Notes under the pieces: generated by a model | What the model was told of the DNA's origin: nothing | What the model saw: only the letters and a program-made list of their open reading frames with translations | Databases searched by the model: none | In this document: one piece after another, positions 51,501 to 58,879 of the stretch | Layout: the number at the start of each line of letters is the position of its first letter | How positions within the stretch are numbered: position 1 is the stretch's first letter | Source of the DNA: Bacteroidales bacterium | GTDB lineage: Bacteria; Bacteroidota; Bacteroidia; Bacteroidales; UBA932 | Assembly (NCBI GenBank): GCA_017548505.1 | Contig: JAFYZX010000112.1 | Span: 1 to 64,000 of the forward strand | DNA: 64,000 bases | Direction of reading: 5' to 3' | Position numbers and translations under genes: made by a program

Positions 51501-51680
51501 TGGAGACCACCATACACTGCCATCTTCCTGACGGACGGTTTTTGTTTCGGGAGCCCAACCGGCATGGAAAACAACTTTGTGTAGATTCTCCTGATTCAGA
51601 GGGGCTTTATCATCTTTTACGCACCCGTATATGGTAAACAACAAAGAGACAGCAAGAACAGAACGCAGTATATTATTCAT
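48597..51680 (-). CDS. Surface lipoprotein: fimbrillin-like region, BspA-type leucine-rich repeats and M64 metallopeptidase
   Basis: 1027 residues from the ATG at 51680 (an in-frame ATG at 51701 is possible). Lipoprotein signal ...SLLFTIYGC, lipobox Cys at 20. Residues about 25-290 resemble fimbrillin-family proteins (FHAGWAPETKTVRQEDGSVW, ASYIAIYPYNTSNRV). About 295-650 are BspA-type LRRs built on LDLSxFNTSNVxxMxxMFxxC, each about 23-24 residues. About 690-1000 is an M64 (IgA-peptidase-like) domain: GVDIVIMGDAYSD, TIVIGHDINAFPETTGNVWT, and the zinc site VVHEFGHLFPKLADEY (HExxH, about residue 845). It probably sits on the cell surface and cuts a host or microbial protein. Third gene after the MBL and BIG2 genes. 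Confidence 0.85.
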   Translation of the reverse strand: MNNILRSVLAVSLLFTIYGCVKDDKAPLNQENLHKVVFHAGWAPETKTVRQEDGSVWWSPGDEISLFTGEGDNGGYKLTSTNTAPAANVDFVGEIGDKPENASYIAIYPYNTSNRVSGQNVYATIPSNQVAKEGTFENELFVSIAVSDNENLYFKNICSGIKISVSTPGIKKVVITNKDNSSFSGEVQYNLENSTISSVSSNNSVTVTAPNETGFEIGKFYYVVIYPTTISSGFDITYYTDNTVGKYTFNGSVEFKKGVFKRVYEKDKDITFYPFHENSAKLHASTLLPENVDKTKITDVSFIVNSDKTTDISIQQYGAPIYFELDGTTAKYYTGAEAYEIVEARAMFFGWKSLISLDLSNIETTNVTDMGLMFAACNSLKSIKFGSFYTGNVERMDLMFGDCWALESLDLCGFRTDNVKNMSKMFGGCSSLKTLDLSSFNTSNVEDMRCMFGDASISDHYDINWIVGCSSLEYLDLSTFNTSKVKYMGGLFSYCTSLKTVNLSGWNTSNAESLGSFFWDCTSLESVDLSSFDTRNVTWMGGMFKNCVRLKSLDLSNFNTSKVTSMQNMFANCYSLKILDIHNFDATSLTDAISLMANAVHMKKLDLGSFDISKVNDIYGAFSSVAFKSKAVAIRCVDATKQVIEGLADGTYFNLDHVTWVGIDEAIPDLPDVTDSNMYYSTDFSMDKKVKILQTATQGKGVDIVIMGDAYSDRVIADGTYESDMREAINAIFDVEPMKTYKSFFNVYMVYAVSENEVRDGSTVFGIYSQLGNNAICNAYTRMAVSDKPLSDIATIVIGHDINAFPETTGNVWTLYVYGEDDPNDYGQAQQSIAFCAKTESVDYAYTVVHEFGHLFPKLADEYVRKDEAIGTSNEYEIQNLIDLISHTGAHKNIDLTSDPETIKWSRFLKDSRYANESLGAFEGGLLYSKGVWRPNENSIMRTGTTFNAPSREAIYYRIHKLAYGEDWQYDYETFVQQDLKNISSGSQMQSSAKNIPYPARVNKKHIFKMEKSIAPDGRKMITVIMD

Positions 51681-51743
51681 TGTATAAACTTTTGTTTTCA
51701 TTTAAGCCTTGTTTTTACTAAAGTCCTCAAAGAAGAGAAACAA

Positions 51744-52625
51744 CTACAAGTCTTCTTCTGTAATACCTTCATGACCACCGGTTGCTACAACAGTGATAGC
51801 GCAGGTCGCAGACTTGTCGTCAGCCTTAGCTGTGATCGTCGCCGTGCCTATCTTCTTGGCAGTGACAACACCGTTGCTTACGGTGGCTATACTTGCATCG
51901 CTGGTGCTCCAAGTCACGGTCTTGTCAGTGGCATTGTCAGGCTTCACCTTCGCGGAAAGCGTCACAGCCTCGCCCACCTTCAGAGATGCGGACGTCTGAC
52001 TAAGTGAAATAGATTTAACCTTTACAACAACTGTTACCTTGCAAGAAGCTGTTTTTCCCCCACTGCTTGCAGTTATGGATGCTACACCATTGTTTACCCC
52101 TGTAACTTTACCGTTGTTATCAACTGTAGCTACATCCGTCTTTGAAGATGCCCAGGTCACGCTCTTGTCGGTCGCATTGTCTGGTTTTACGGTTGCCTTA
52201 AGTGTATAAGTCTCCTCTGCATCGAGTGTTATCTCCGATTTATCTAGTTCTACAGACGATACGGCAACAGCAGGCTTTTTTACTGTTATTTTGCAGGTTG
52301 CGCTTTTACCTCCGCAGGATGCGATAATGTTTGCAGAACCTTCTGCTTTGGCCGTTACAAGACCAGTCGGTGATACTGACGCAACTGTTGAGTTAGAGGA
52401 ACTCCACGTTACAGTTTTGTCTGTAGCGTTAGAAGGACTCACGGTTGCTGATAGCTGAAGAGTATTGCCTATAACAAGTTCTTCCGCTGTCTTTGAAAGC
52501 GTAACGGAAGTAACCGATACAACAGACGGCGTTATCGGACCGTTCGGTTTGTCTCCACCACCGCCTCCACAAGAATAGACAATCGAAGCAATTGCAATTA
52601 AAGCTAATATCTTGAGTGTTTTCAT
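51744..52625 (-). CDS. BIG2 (Ig-like) repeat lipoprotein
   Basis: 293 residues. Lipoprotein signal MKTLKILALIAIASIVYSCG with the lipobox Cys at 19 and a GGGGG spacer, then three bacterial Ig-like (BIG2) domains at about 38-115, 120-200 and 205-283, each with the pattern VxxVxLxK ... LKATVKPDNATDKSVTWASS ... VATVDNNGKVTGVNNGVASI. The three repeats are highly alike (PDNATDKTVTW in two). It ends in an acidic tail (GGHEGITEEDL). It starts 6 bp after the MBL gene, so they are coupled; probably a surface adhesin or spacer. Confidence 0.9.
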   Translation of the reverse strand: MKTLKILALIAIASIVYSCGGGGGDKPNGPITPSVVSVTSVTLSKTAEELVIGNTLQLSATVSPSNATDKTVTWSSSNSTVASVSPTGLVTAKAEGSANIIASCGGKSATCKITVKKPAVAVSSVELDKSEITLDAEETYTLKATVKPDNATDKSVTWASSKTDVATVDNNGKVTGVNNGVASITASSGGKTASCKVTVVVKVKSISLSQTSASLKVGEAVTLSAKVKPDNATDKTVTWSTSDASIATVSNGVVTAKKIGTATITAKADDKSATCAITVVATGGHEGITEEDL

Positions 52626-52631
52626 ATTTCT

Positions 52632-53747
52632 TTATATTGTAAAAGATCGTTTAAACTCTGTTTGTTTGTCTTCGGTGATAATATGGATATAAGGGCAAGT
52701 ATGGATTAGATCCATCAAGATTGTTTTGTCCGGATGTCCAAAAGTATTATTCGTACCCACAGAAATAAATGCAATCTGGCGTCTGAAGTAGATTCCTTTC
52801 ACATGATTTTTGATGGATCCATGATGTGGAACTTGAATATAATGAGGATGACAATTTATAATCTTATTCTTTAAATCGTTATCTATTTCAATGTCTCCTG
52901 TGTATAAGCAATCCATCTCTTTATCGGTGATTCCAGGCCCCGGATGAGAATGTACTAACATCGAATATGAATTATGATGGCTTGCTCCAAACACCTTTGT
53001 GAAGACCTTGCCAATTTCATCAAGTTTTTCCTTTGTTATCTCCGGTAAAAAATATTTCTCATACCAATCGCTATCACGATACTCTTCTATATCTGGCAGT
53101 ATTGTTTTGAGAGAAGGAATTATATCAGAAAGGTCTATTATCAGTTGTTTTTCTTTCGAGGGGTCAATCTCTGTGTAATCTGCATCGTAATACCAATGGA
53201 TGGACGGCGAGGATATACGAACATGACAACCAATGGTCGGTGATAATGCCATTACCGAATAAGTCTTTGAACTGGTGGGGTGTTTGCAAATAACGCCGGG
53301 GAAATTGTCTTCTGCAGACACTGTCCCCGCTCTTGTCCAAGGCTTTTTTAACGCCGGAATGCAAGATAGCATAAACTTGACAGAAGGACTTGAAATGAGA
53401 TAGCCAGAAACAAGATCTATAATAAAACGGCAATGAGTTACGCCGGGAATCACTATTTTGCATAACTCGTGTTGAGCTCTCAACAGATCTAGGATACCGT
53501 TTGTATGGTCTTTATGAAAATGAGAAACAAACAAAAGATTAACGGGCTTGCCAAAATCTTTTATCTGTTTGTTTCTTTCTTTAGCATTCTTGTTGTCCGC
53601 TCCGCAATCATATACGGCTGTTAACAACTGTCGGTCTGTTTCCGAATCTCTAAATGTTTCGCTATAGAAAGCACCTTGTCCAACAGGATGGATCGTTCTA
53701 GTCATTTTTAGATGCAATGAAGGAGTTGTGGTTGTAGATTTGCTCAT
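52632..53747 (-). CDS. MBL-fold metallohydrolase, ComEC-like stand-alone
   Basis: 371 residues, no signal peptide. Zinc-binding motifs of the metallo-beta-lactamase fold: LLFVSHFHKDHTNGILDLLR (HxHxDH), the later LYTGDIEIDN, and YIQVPHHGSIKNHVKG, with a final FGHPDKTILMDLI. The opening HPVGQGAFYSETFRD is a pattern of stand-alone ComEC-type MBL proteins found in accessory and conflict loci. Substrate unknown; nucleic acid or a phosphodiester are family-based possibilities. It heads the cluster with the BIG2 and M64 lipoproteins, after a leader hairpin. Confidence 0.85.
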   Translation of the reverse strand: MSKSTTTTPSLHLKMTRTIHPVGQGAFYSETFRDSETDRQLLTAVYDCGADNKNAKERNKQIKDFGKPVNLLFVSHFHKDHTNGILDLLRAQHELCKIVIPGVTHCRFIIDLVSGYLISSPSVKFMLSCIPALKKPWTRAGTVSAEDNFPGVICKHPTSSKTYSVMALSPTIGCHVRISSPSIHWYYDADYTEIDPSKEKQLIIDLSDIIPSLKTILPDIEEYRDSDWYEKYFLPEITKEKLDEIGKVFTKVFGASHHNSYSMLVHSHPGPGITDKEMDCLYTGDIEIDNDLKNKIINCHPHYIQVPHHGSIKNHVKGIYFRRQIAFISVGTNNTFGHPDKTILMDLIHTCPYIHIITEDKQTEFKRSFTI

Positions 53748-53764
53748 GGTAATAAAAACGATTA

Positions 53765-53794
53765 AAGCACGACGCTTGTGTGTGCATCGTGCTT
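53765..53794 (-). promoter_or_regulatory. Leader hairpin upstream of the MBL gene
   Basis: AAGCACGA (53765-53772) and TCGTGCTT (53787-53794) form a perfect 8-bp stem; on the reverse strand it is followed by TTTAATCGTTTTTATTACC and the ATG. It resembles a terminator placed 18 bp before the start codon (attenuator-like). The rest of the 200-bp gap up to hicA holds a run of seven C (53835-53841) and nothing else I can name. Confidence 0.5.
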
Positions 53795-53947
53795 GATGAT
53801 ATATGAGTATAATTTATTGAATACTAGTGAATTACCCCCCCATTAGAGGTGGTAAAGATAACTGAGATATGGAACGCTGAAATATGACTAAAAGGCGTCA
53901 TTCTTAATGCATTTGCTACACAAACTTAGTAAAACACACTTAAAAAA

Positions 53948-54187
53948 TCAAAAGATTTCTAGGGCCTCATCTAGTTCCTTTTTTGTAATGCCCATTGTAT
54001 CTATATTGTTGAGTACAATAAACTCTGGAACTGGACTAATGTGAGATTGCAGAACAACATTTCTAAGCATCCCTTCTTTATACCACATTTCGTGCCCGCC
54101 ATCTGTTCTGATTTTTGCAAGCCCAAAATGTTTCAAGATTTTCCTATATCGCCTAAGTGATATGTTGCTGTATCTGCCCATTAACAA
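53948..54187 (-). CDS. hicA: HicA-like mRNA interferase toxin
   Basis: 79 residues; start at 54187 or 54181. HicA fold: YRKILKHFGLAKIRTDGGHEMWY with the catalytic-type His of GGH, LQSHISPVPEFIVLNNI and the final helix MGITKKELDEALEIF. It overlaps hicB by 7 bp. A typical HicA is 60-80 residues, so this is complete. Confidence 0.8.
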   Translation of the reverse strand: MLMGRYSNISLRRYRKILKHFGLAKIRTDGGHEMWYKEGMLRNVVLQSHISPVPEFIVLNNIDTMGITKKELDEALEIF

Positions 54188-54558
54188 TAAGACAATGAGT
54201 GTTTGTAAGGAATCGTTCTCTTGGTAAACTGAGGCGCTGATAAAATATTACGGAACTTGTCATTACTCTTGGCCATTGCAATAACCTGAGGAGAAACAAA
54301 CAGAGATTCTTCCTTTTTTCTTGTCCAGTGTTTACTTAAAAGATACTCGTCAAGAGTTTTTCTGCGAATACAGCTCTCAAAAAAATCTTTAATTACAATG
54401 GAAAAAGAGTCTTTAGCTTCTTTCACGGTCTTACCATAGCCGAAAATGTCCAATGCGGGAGAGTATGCAATTTCACACCCATCGTTTGCGAAGATATAAA
54501 CCTCAAGAGAGGCTTCAATACCTTTTTCTGTAATACGTATATGATTATTAACTTCCAT
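54181..54558 (-). CDS. hicB: HicB-like antitoxin
   Basis: 125 residues. The degenerate RNase-H fold of HicB: YIFANDGCEIAYSPALDIFG, YGKTVKEAKDSFSIVIKDFF, then a helical C-terminal part (EESLFVSPQVIAMAKSNDKF). Gene order is antitoxin first, toxin second, with a 7-bp overlap and a promoter box at 54575-54582. Probably represses its own operon. Confidence 0.78.
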   Translation of the reverse strand: MEVNNHIRITEKGIEASLEVYIFANDGCEIAYSPALDIFGYGKTVKEAKDSFSIVIKDFFESCIRRKTLDEYLLSKHWTRKKEESLFVSPQVIAMAKSNDKFRNILSAPQFTKRTIPYKHSLSYC

Positions 54559-54574
54559 TGATCTTTATTTGAGG

Positions 54575-54582
54575 CAAATATA
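54575..54582 (-). promoter_or_regulatory. -7 box of hicBA
   Basis: TATATTTG on the reverse strand, 16 bp upstream of the ATG at 54558. Confidence 0.6.
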
Positions 54583-54622
54583 GCACTTTTTTTGAGAAAG
54601 CTTGTTTTCACCCGATTTGCAT

Positions 54623-54630
54623 TATCTTTG
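54623..54630 (+). promoter_or_regulatory. -7 box of holB
   Basis: TATCTTTG ending 6 bp before the ATG at 54637; suggests a leaderless transcript and rules out an upstream in-frame ATG at 54592. Confidence 0.6.
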
Positions 54631-54636
54631 CGGGGT

Positions 54637-55833
54637 ATGATATTTTCTGAGATTGCAGGACATAGGGAACTGGTGGAAAACCTGAGGAATATGGTGCAGG
54701 CAGGAAGGATGCCGCACGCTGTGCTGTTTTCGGAGCAGAGCGGATGCGGAGCGCTTCCGCTGGCACTGGCCACAATCCAGTATATGTTCTGCAGGACCAG
54801 AAAGGCTCTGGCAAGCGGGGAGGACAATCCGCTGGTTAAGGGGCTGTTCGGGGATGAACCGGCGGAGTTGCCGACGGAAGACAGCTGCCAGGTATGCTCC
54901 TCTTGCATCAAGGTCAGGAACCTCACCCATCCTGATTTCCATTTTGTATTCCCTATCAACACAACTCAGATTGTGGAGAAGGGAAAGAAAGCCGCAATGG
55001 ATGCCTACTATGAGATCTTCCGGAATCTGGTAAAGGAAAATCCATATTTCAGCGAAGAAGACCTTTACAGGGCAATGGAGCTGGAGAACAAGATGGGGCT
55101 GATTGGAGTGAACGAGGCGGCGTGGCTGATAAACAGATTGAGCTTTACCGCGTATGAGGGTGGAGAGAAAGTAGTGCTTATACTCTTCCCGGAAAGGATG
55201 AACCTGGAGGCTGCCAACAAACTCCTGAAAAGCATCGAGGAGCCTACGGAGGACACTTATTTCTTCCTGATAACCAATGCTCCGGGGAAGATCATACAGA
55301 CCATTAGGTCTCGCTGCCGCCTGATAGAGGTGCCGCCTATCTCAAAGGAGGATTTAACAAAAGCCATCGCGGAGAAATACAAGATGGATGAAGAAAAGGC
55401 CCTGCTGTGGGCCGAATGCTCCCAGGGAAGTTTCGGAAGGGCAATGCAGCTGATTGAAAGCAGCGAAGGGGAGACGGAAGACTTTGAGGATTTTACCACG
55501 CTGATGGGCCTGGCGCTGGACAAGGACCTTCCGGGGCTGATAGGCTTTGCGGGGGATCTGTCAAAGCGGGGCAAGGAAGCCCAGAAGAATTTCTGCCGCG
55601 GAGCCCTGAAGATTCTCAGGCAGATGTATCTGCTGGCTTTAGGCAAGGAAGACCTGGCCTATATGAACCCGAACCAGGCGGATGAGATAAAGGCGCTGGC
55701 CGGAAGGCTGAAGAAAGAAAACTTTGGGAATTATTACGACATATTCAACGATACCATCGAGTGCATAGAAAGGAACGTGAACGCAAAATTCATTTTCAGC
55801 GATTTGTGCAATGCACTCTACCAGAATACCTGA
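54637..55833 (+). CDS. holB: DNA polymerase III delta' subunit
   Basis: 398 residues from the ATG at 54637 (MIFSEIAGHRELVENLRNMV, the typical clamp-loader start). Clamp-loader AAA+ layout: MPHAVLFSEQSGCGALPLAL where the Walker A Lys-Thr is missing, as in delta'; zinc-type cluster SCQVCSSCIK; sensor region GEKVVLILFPERMNLEAANK, LLKSIEEPTEDTYFFLITNA and arginine-finger motif TIRSRCRLIEVPPISKE. It loads the beta clamp with the other holoenzyme subunits. RicT follows directly, a common bacterial pairing. Confidence 0.88.
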   Translation: MIFSEIAGHRELVENLRNMVQAGRMPHAVLFSEQSGCGALPLALATIQYMFCRTRKALASGEDNPLVKGLFGDEPAELPTEDSCQVCSSCIKVRNLTHPDFHFVFPINTTQIVEKGKKAAMDAYYEIFRNLVKENPYFSEEDLYRAMELENKMGLIGVNEAAWLINRLSFTAYEGGEKVVLILFPERMNLEAANKLLKSIEEPTEDTYFFLITNAPGKIIQTIRSRCRLIEVPPISKEDLTKAIAEKYKMDEEKALLWAECSQGSFGRAMQLIESSEGETEDFEDFTTLMGLALDKDLPGLIGFAGDLSKRGKEAQKNFCRGALKILRQMYLLALGKEDLAYMNPNQADEIKALAGRLKKENFGNYYDIFNDTIECIERNVNAKFIFSDLCNALYQNT

Positions 55834-55834
55834 T

Positions 55835-56986
55835 ATGGACAAGAAAGACATTGTATATGACTGCCATAGAGGCTGTCAGATAGGCATAGAGAAAAACGGG
55901 CAGATCGGTTGCTCCTACGACCAGAGCTGCTGCAAGAGGGCTGTTTTCGACTGGCTCCCGGGAATTCCGGACGAGGAGATGGACAACCTATTCGAGGTCC
56001 GCTTCAAGAACACCCGCAAGGGCATTTACCTGAACACTTCCGGCCAAGTTTTGAGGCAGGGAGACATTGTGGTAACCGAAGCCCAGAACGGATGCGATGT
56101 GGGAATCATCACCCTCAGCGGAGCCGTGGTCGCACACCAGTTAAGAAGGAACAGGATAGACTGGAAATCCTACGAGTTCAAGAGAATCTACCGCAAGGCA
56201 CGTCCGCAGGACATCCAGAAATGGCAGGAAGCCATCGCCAGAGAGCATCAGACAATGATACGCTCCAGGGTGCTGGCCGCCAATCTTGGCCTGGAAATGA
56301 AAATCGGAGACGTGGAATTCCAGGGAGACGGAACCAAGGCAATATTCTACTACATCGCAGATGGAAGGGTTGACTTCCGCCAGCTTATTAAGGACTTCGC
56401 GGAGGAATTTCATATCAGAGTGGAAATGAAGCAGATAGGCGCACGCCAGGAAGCCGGCCTGATTGGAGGAATCGGAGTTTGCGGCCAGGCTCTCTGCTGC
56501 TCAAGGTATATCAACGATTTCCAGTCCATCACTACCGCAGCCGCAAGATGCCAGGACCTTTCCCTGAATCCGCAGAAACTGGCCGGGCAGTGCGGCAAAC
56601 TCAAATGCTGCATCAACTACGAGGCCGCCGTCTATCTGGACGCCAAGGAAAACCTTCCTCACCTTAACGGTCCGCTTCACCTGGAAGACGGAGACATCCG
56701 CCCGGTCAAGGCAGACGCCCTCAAGGGCATAATGTGGTTCACCTACTCAGACCGCGAAAGCGACGAGGCCTATCCTCTCAAGGTGGAAAAGGTAAGGGAG
56801 ATTATGGCCCTGAACGAAGAAGGAAAGAAGGGCGAGGCCATCTCCGGAACCAAGAAGGAGAAAATCATCGACTTCAAGAGCGCCGCAGGAGAAGACAGCA
56901 TTACCCGCTTTGACGAAGTGCGCCACAAGAAGAAGGGAAAGCCTCACGGAAAGATGCGCAGAAGAAACGACTCTCAGCAAAGATGA
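55835..56986 (+). CDS. ricT: RicT (YaaT/PSP1-domain) protein
   Basis: 383 residues from the ATG at 55835, 1 bp after holB. PSP1 domain signature: LFEVRFKNTRKGIYLNTSGQ, QGDIVVTEAQNGCDVGIITL, then YYIADGRVDFRQLIKDFAEE, RVEMKQIGARQEAGLIGGIG and the Cys block VCGQALCCSRY ... CGKLKCCINYE. RicT proteins with RicA/RicF hold Fe-S clusters and affect RNA turnover in Bacillus. The C terminus is a basic tail (RHKKKGKPHGKMRRRN). Confidence 0.9.
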   Translation: MDKKDIVYDCHRGCQIGIEKNGQIGCSYDQSCCKRAVFDWLPGIPDEEMDNLFEVRFKNTRKGIYLNTSGQVLRQGDIVVTEAQNGCDVGIITLSGAVVAHQLRRNRIDWKSYEFKRIYRKARPQDIQKWQEAIAREHQTMIRSRVLAANLGLEMKIGDVEFQGDGTKAIFYYIADGRVDFRQLIKDFAEEFHIRVEMKQIGARQEAGLIGGIGVCGQALCCSRYINDFQSITTAAARCQDLSLNPQKLAGQCGKLKCCINYEAAVYLDAKENLPHLNGPLHLEDGDIRPVKADALKGIMWFTYSDRESDEAYPLKVEKVREIMALNEEGKKGEAISGTKKEKIIDFKSAAGEDSITRFDEVRHKKKGKPHGKMRRRNDSQQR

Positions 56987-57744
56987 GCACTATAGGAAAA
57001 CTGGAGAAATTCCGCCAGAATTCTACATTCAAATGCCTCCTCCAGCCAAAGATGGAGGAAGTCTTCCGCAAGGACTGGCATCTGAAGGGAAAGTGGCATG
57101 AGGAAGTTTTCCGCAACTCCAATCCCATAACTCTTGAACTCGGATGCGGAAAGGGGGAATATACCGTCTCCCTTGCCAAAATGTATCCCGACAGGAACTT
57201 CATCGGCATAGACATCAAGGGCGCAAGACTCTGGAAGGGAGCCCGGGAAGCCGAGGAAACCGGCCTGGGGAACGTGAGGTTCATCCGCACCAGCATTGAT
57301 TTCATAGAGTGGATTTTCGGGGAGGATGAGATAGACTCCATCTGGGTTACGTTTGCGGACCCGCAGCTCAGATCTCCCCGTAAAAGACTGACCGGCACGA
57401 TGTTCCTGGAACGCTACAGGATGTTCCTGAAAAAGGACGGAGTCATAAACCTCAAGACAGACAGCCGTCTTCTTCACGAATATACATACGCCCTGGCCCT
57501 TCAGAACAATCTGGAAATCCTCTGCCGCAGCACAGATATCTACAATGAGGAGAATCCCACCTTCCCCGCTGAGCTCAAGACAGTGCAAACTTTCTACGAG
57601 CAGCATTTCCTGAAGATGGGGCTCCCTATCACATATCTGAGTTTCAGGCTCGGAGATGCAGAATCCTTTAAGGAGCCGGAATGGGACAGCGCCATCTGGC
57701 TGGAAAAGGAAGGAGAGGGCAGAACTCTTGGACGAATAAGATAA
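56983..57744 (+). CDS. trmB: tRNA (guanine-N7-)-methyltransferase
   Basis: 253 residues. TrmB motifs: FRNSNPITLELGCGKGEYTV (SAM motif I), NFIGIDIKGARLWKGAREAE, the conserved WVTFADPQLRSPRKRLTGTM and a late TKYE-type region FYEQHFLKMGLPITYLSF. It methylates G46 of tRNAs. ATGA overlap of 4 bp with ricT indicates coupling. Confidence 0.93.
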   Translation: MSTIGKLEKFRQNSTFKCLLQPKMEEVFRKDWHLKGKWHEEVFRNSNPITLELGCGKGEYTVSLAKMYPDRNFIGIDIKGARLWKGAREAEETGLGNVRFIRTSIDFIEWIFGEDEIDSIWVTFADPQLRSPRKRLTGTMFLERYRMFLKKDGVINLKTDSRLLHEYTYALALQNNLEILCRSTDIYNEENPTFPAELKTVQTFYEQHFLKMGLPITYLSFRLGDAESFKEPEWDSAIWLEKEGEGRTLGRIR

Positions 57745-57748
57745 GATT

Positions 57749-58879
57749 ATGGAAAACCTGATTTCTCTAAGGCACAGAATCCACTCCCGCCCTTGCCTGA
57801 GCGGAAACGAAAAGGAAACTGCTGATATAATCTGCGAAGTCCTTTCTTCCTGCAATCCCGATTCCCTTTGGAGAAATATCGGGGGACACGGAATAATCGC
57901 CCGTTTCGGAAACCCGGACAGCAGGGCTTCCATACTCCTTAGGTGCGAGCTTGACGCACTTCCTATTTTCGAGCAGGGGGCAAGATCATACCGTTCTGTA
58001 TATGACGGAGTTGCCCACAGCTGCGGACACGACGGACACATGGCGATTATGTGCGGCGTGGCTGAGTGGCTTTCCACCCAAAGGGAGGGTCTTCTGAAAA
58101 ACGGATGCGTATATCTTCTCTTCCAGCCGGAAGAGGAAACCGGAGCAGGAGCGGAAAAGATGGCATCGTGGATGAAAGAAAACGGTATTGGATTCGACTA
58201 TGCACTTGCTCTCCACAACTGGCCCGGAAAGACTCACGGCGCCGTTTTAATCTATCCGCATACATACGCCTGGGCTTCTATCGGCATAAAGCTGGATGTC
58301 ATCGGAAGAACATCCCACGCTAGCGAGCCTCAAAAGGCACTCAACCCTACCGATGCCATTATAGAGATCATCCGAAAGATTAACTCCCTTAACGGAGAAA
58401 CTGCGTTTTCCACCGTCATTTCAGCGGGTGTGGGAGAACTGGATTACGGCATTACCCCGGGAAAGGGATATGTTGCCTCCACCACCCGCAGCCAGACGGA
58501 CGAAGGCCTTGAAAGACTCGAAAACAGAATCATTGCACAGGCAGAGGAAATCACCTCAAAATACGGCCTTGGCCTGGAAGTTTCCACCACAGACCACTTC
58601 CCTGCAACTATCAACACTCCGGAACTGACTCAGACGGTCAAGAGAATCGCTGAAGAAAAAAGATATCTGATAGAAGAGAACCTTGTGGGTACATTGGGCA
58701 GTGATGATTTCGTACATATAGCAAAGATGGCCCGCAAGGGGGCCACCTTCTTTGATCTTGGAAGCGGACTGGATCACGCTCCTCTGCATCGTCCGGATTT
58801 TGACTTTGACGATTCTCTGATAGATGCGGGAGTGGATCTTATGTCAGACGTCTGCCAACATATTCTGCAAAACCGGTAA
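57749..58879 (+). CDS. M20-family amidohydrolase
   Basis: 376 residues. M20D-type carboxypeptidase/amidohydrolase: LRHRIHSRPCLSGNEKETAD, LLRCELDALPIFE, the metal region VAHSCGHDGHMAIMCGVAEW, FQPEEETGAGAEKM, and the C-terminal GSDDFVHIAKMARKGATFFD with LDHAPLHRPDFDFDDSL. Relatives hydrolyse N-acyl amino acids (hippurate, acetyl-diaminopimelate). It starts 4 bp after trmB and overlaps the convergent polyprenyl synthase by 41 bp. Confidence 0.9.
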   Translation: MENLISLRHRIHSRPCLSGNEKETADIICEVLSSCNPDSLWRNIGGHGIIARFGNPDSRASILLRCELDALPIFEQGARSYRSVYDGVAHSCGHDGHMAIMCGVAEWLSTQREGLLKNGCVYLLFQPEEETGAGAEKMASWMKENGIGFDYALALHNWPGKTHGAVLIYPHTYAWASIGIKLDVIGRTSHASEPQKALNPTDAIIEIIRKINSLNGETAFSTVISAGVGELDYGITPGKGYVASTTRSQTDEGLERLENRIIAQAEEITSKYGLGLEVSTTDHFPATINTPELTQTVKRIAEEKRYLIEENLVGTLGSDDFVHIAKMARKGATFFDLGSGLDHAPLHRPDFDFDDSLIDAGVDLMSDVCQHILQNR

